The notes beneath the pieces are model-generated. The model worked only from the letters and a program-made list of their open reading frames with translations, had not been told where the DNA came from and did no database searches. Of a stretch of 64,000 bases of DNA, positions 63,576 to 64,000 are shown piece by piece. Made by a program: the position numbers and the translations under genes. Position 1 is the first letter of the stretch; each line of letters opens with the position of its first letter. The stretch covers positions 186,001 through 250,000 of the forward strand of contig NZ_VZQQ01000004.1 of assembly GCF_014397785.1 (NCBI RefSeq). Direction: 5' to 3'. The stretch comes from Paraburkholderia podalyriae. GTDB lineage: Bacteria > Pseudomonadota > Gammaproteobacteria > Burkholderiales > Burkholderiaceae.

Positions 63576-64000
63576 GAAGAATCCTTGAAAAAAATGGGGA
63601 AAATGTGCTCCGTTGAAGAGCGTATGAAGAGTCAAGGAGGGAGAGGACAACGAATACCGCTGAGGAGCGAGCAATTGATGAACAGCAATCGAACTTCTTG
63701 AACTTCAGACGACAGCCTAACCGCCCGGTGGTACCAGCGTCAATACTTATCTTGTAATTGTTCCACGAGGCGGCCCGTTTTGCGGACGAAGCGATCCAAC
63801 GACCGGATGCGCCGCTCGAAGCTGCGAAGCGGCACGCCTCGATCGATTTACGGGTTGGCATACCATTTCGCTGTGCCTGTATGGCCGACATGCTCTATAT
63901 GCAGAACGGGCGCCACGTTGTCGCAACGCAGTTAGCACAAGACAGGACGGCACTGTTGCCGTAGCGGATGATGAAGGAAGAAGCGCAGCATTCCGGCACT
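63576..64000 (-). other. 425-bp region upstream of the cold-shock gene
   Basis: This region holds the csp promoter and probably a long 5' leader, as is usual for cold-shock genes. A frame on the minus strand ending DRFVRKTGRLVEQLQDKY (stop near 63745) reads protein-like for about 34 codons but has a stop just upstream. I call no gene before the window ends. Confidence 0.4.

Noticed and set aside
1..64000. CRISPR arrays, tRNA or rRNA genes, insertion sequences, phage or integrase genes
   Set aside because: No repeat-spacer pattern, cloverleaf, rRNA signature, transposase or integrase motif was found on either strand.

Overview
The window looks like a stretch of a secondary replicon from a Burkholderiaceae bacterium, most likely Paraburkholderia or a close relative. 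Indicators are the high G+C, the OmpC-type porin, the nagFE-type GlcNAc phosphotransferase genes, the DUF3141/phosphotransacylase/acetate kinase/FabI block and several small ORFan proteins typical of Burkholderia. This assignment is inference from gene content; no rRNA or tRNA gene was found.

Region 1 (1-27.9 kb) resembles what is known in Burkholderia cenocepacia as the low-oxygen-activated (lxa) locus. It holds DUF2950/DUF3300 envelope proteins, two small secreted proteins, an AI-2E family permease, and an operon of a DUF3141 PhaC-like hydrolase, phosphate acetyl/butyryltransferase, acetate kinase, FabI, an RRM protein and an unknown protein. Next come a seven-gene operon joining an RND tripartite efflux pump to PqiABC, a FixL/FixJ-like two-component system with an extra stand-alone receiver, a YSC84/SYLF lipoprotein, a membrane protein and a class 2 polyphosphate kinase. 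Six copies of one imperfect palindrome (consensus about ATAMGACYWWGGTCCRATTG) sit only in promoter regions of this block, which makes the block look like one regulon read by the FixJ-like regulator.

Region 2 (27.9-39.3 kb) is a phenylpropanoid (ferulate/p-coumarate) catabolic island: porin, tannase-family feruloyl esterase (frameshifted in a run of six C), feruloyl-CoA synthetase, vanillin dehydrogenase, hydroxycinnamoyl-CoA hydratase-lyase, amidohydrolase, MFS carrier and a MarR-family regulator. A second palindrome, TATCAGG-N3-CCTGATA, recurs upstream of the porin, in the hydratase-lyase/amidohydrolase divergent promoter and twice in the MFS/MarR divergent promoter. Remains of an acyl-CoA dehydrogenase gene and of a second copy of the MFS carrier lie at its left edge.

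Region 3 (39.5-52.9 kb) holds a DJ-1/PfpI protein followed by a perfect 17-bp hairpin, a ribbon-helix-helix protein, an MFS exporter, a methyltransferase, the GlcNAc PTS genes nagF and nagE, and an overlapping three-gene molybdenum hydroxylase (cytochrome c, 2Fe-2S and Tat-exported Mo subunit).

Region 4 (53-64 kb) is a signalling and small-protein zone: a small lipoprotein, a ParD-like RHH gene overlapping a CheB-CheR-PAS-HWE kinase gene with a following receiver, a decayed beta-propeller lactonase gene, a methyl-accepting chemotaxis protein, a BON lipoprotein, two paralogous small proteins and a cold-shock protein.
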